A stretch of 64,000 nt of DNA from Hoplostethus atlanticus (taxonomy: Eukaryota; Chordata; Actinopteri; Trachichthyiformes; Trachichthyidae), in NCBI GenBank assembly GCA_034670405.1, contig JAXDDX010000001.1, positions 519,501-583,500 on the forward strand, given 5' to 3'. Positions 63,696 to 64,000 of the stretch are shown in pieces. The notes beneath the pieces are model-generated. The model made no database searches. It was not told where the DNA came from and was given only the letters and a program-made list of their open reading frames with translations. Position numbers and translations under genes: made by a program. Positions within the stretch are counted from its first letter, which is position 1; each line of letters starts with the position of its first letter.

Positions 63696-64000
63696 TCTCA
63701 TTCTGCCTTTTTTTAGTTACAAACGCTAAGTCAGCTGGATTATTCGCCCAGCCTTTTAAATGAAAGCCTGCTTCATTCCTTGTGACACGTCATTTGTTTT
63801 GTTTTTGTGGAGTTGCACAAATGCTGATGCTCCACTTCTGGGCCCGACCACTCTGATACATTGTGGTAGTCTAAGCAGCCTCACAATGATATGTGGAGTT
63901 AATTAAAGTTGTAATTAATTCTCTATTTAGGTCATGTATAGGAGCGACACAAATATTGCACCGTTACTGCTAGTCAACATTTGTGTTACTCTAGTTTACT
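63693..64000. other. No recognisable feature to window end
   Basis: AT-rich, non-repetitive, with no open frame of note. The window cuts through it. Confidence 0.4.

Overview
The window looks like teleost fish nuclear DNA. It is AT-rich and non-coding, with many microsatellites and a mix of repeats typical of ray-finned fish: L1, L2-like and other LINE pieces, tRNA-derived SINEs, Tc1-like, Harbinger-like and TTAA-flanked DNA transposons, and a solo LTR. All family names come from sequence recognition by eye; no database search was run. I found no host protein-coding exon, rRNA, intact tRNA or CRISPR array that I can defend. The longest open frames are shadows of repeats, low-complexity CT tracts, or within chance expectation for 64 kb. 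The window is therefore either intergenic (a gene desert) or inside a very large intron.

Layout. 1-6.3 kb: unique-looking DNA, two LINE 3' tails and two (CA)n tracts. 6,386-6,952: solo LTR with a perfect 5-bp target-site duplication. 7-13.3 kb: mostly unique. 13,347-14,025: Harbinger-type MITE candidate holding a G-rich 15-17 bp minisatellite. 14-17.2 kb: unique, with paired C13 and G13 runs. 17.2-18.5 kb: a teleost repeat, then an L1 ORF2 C-terminal piece on the minus strand. 20-26 kb: LINE tails, one SINE, and a pentanucleotide satellite grown from a LINE tail. 27-30 kb: a 30-bp-stem hairpin and a dense (CT)n/(GA)n/(GT)n cluster. 30-33.3 kb: SINE, internally deleted Tc1-like transposon, LINE 3' piece, MITE candidate. 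36 kb: L1/Tx1-type ORF2 piece. 39 kb: L2-type tail. 48 kb: Harbinger Myb/SANT gene remnant. 50 kb: another LINE RT C-terminal piece. 51.8-54.1 kb: L1 insertion flanked by a 17-bp duplication. 58.2-59.9 kb: TTAA-flanked Kolobok-like element with a nested MITE and a short conserved-looking minus-strand coding start. 62.6-63.5 kb: Tc1-like transposon.

No gene pathway can be described. What works together here is transposon biology: autonomous-type fragments (L1 RT/EN, Tc1 transposase, Harbinger Myb-like protein) lie beside short non-autonomous relatives. The best leads are the nested Kolobok-like composite at 58-60 kb, the minisatellite-bearing MITE at 13.3-14.0 kb, and the in-frame deleted Tc1 copy at 31.7 kb.
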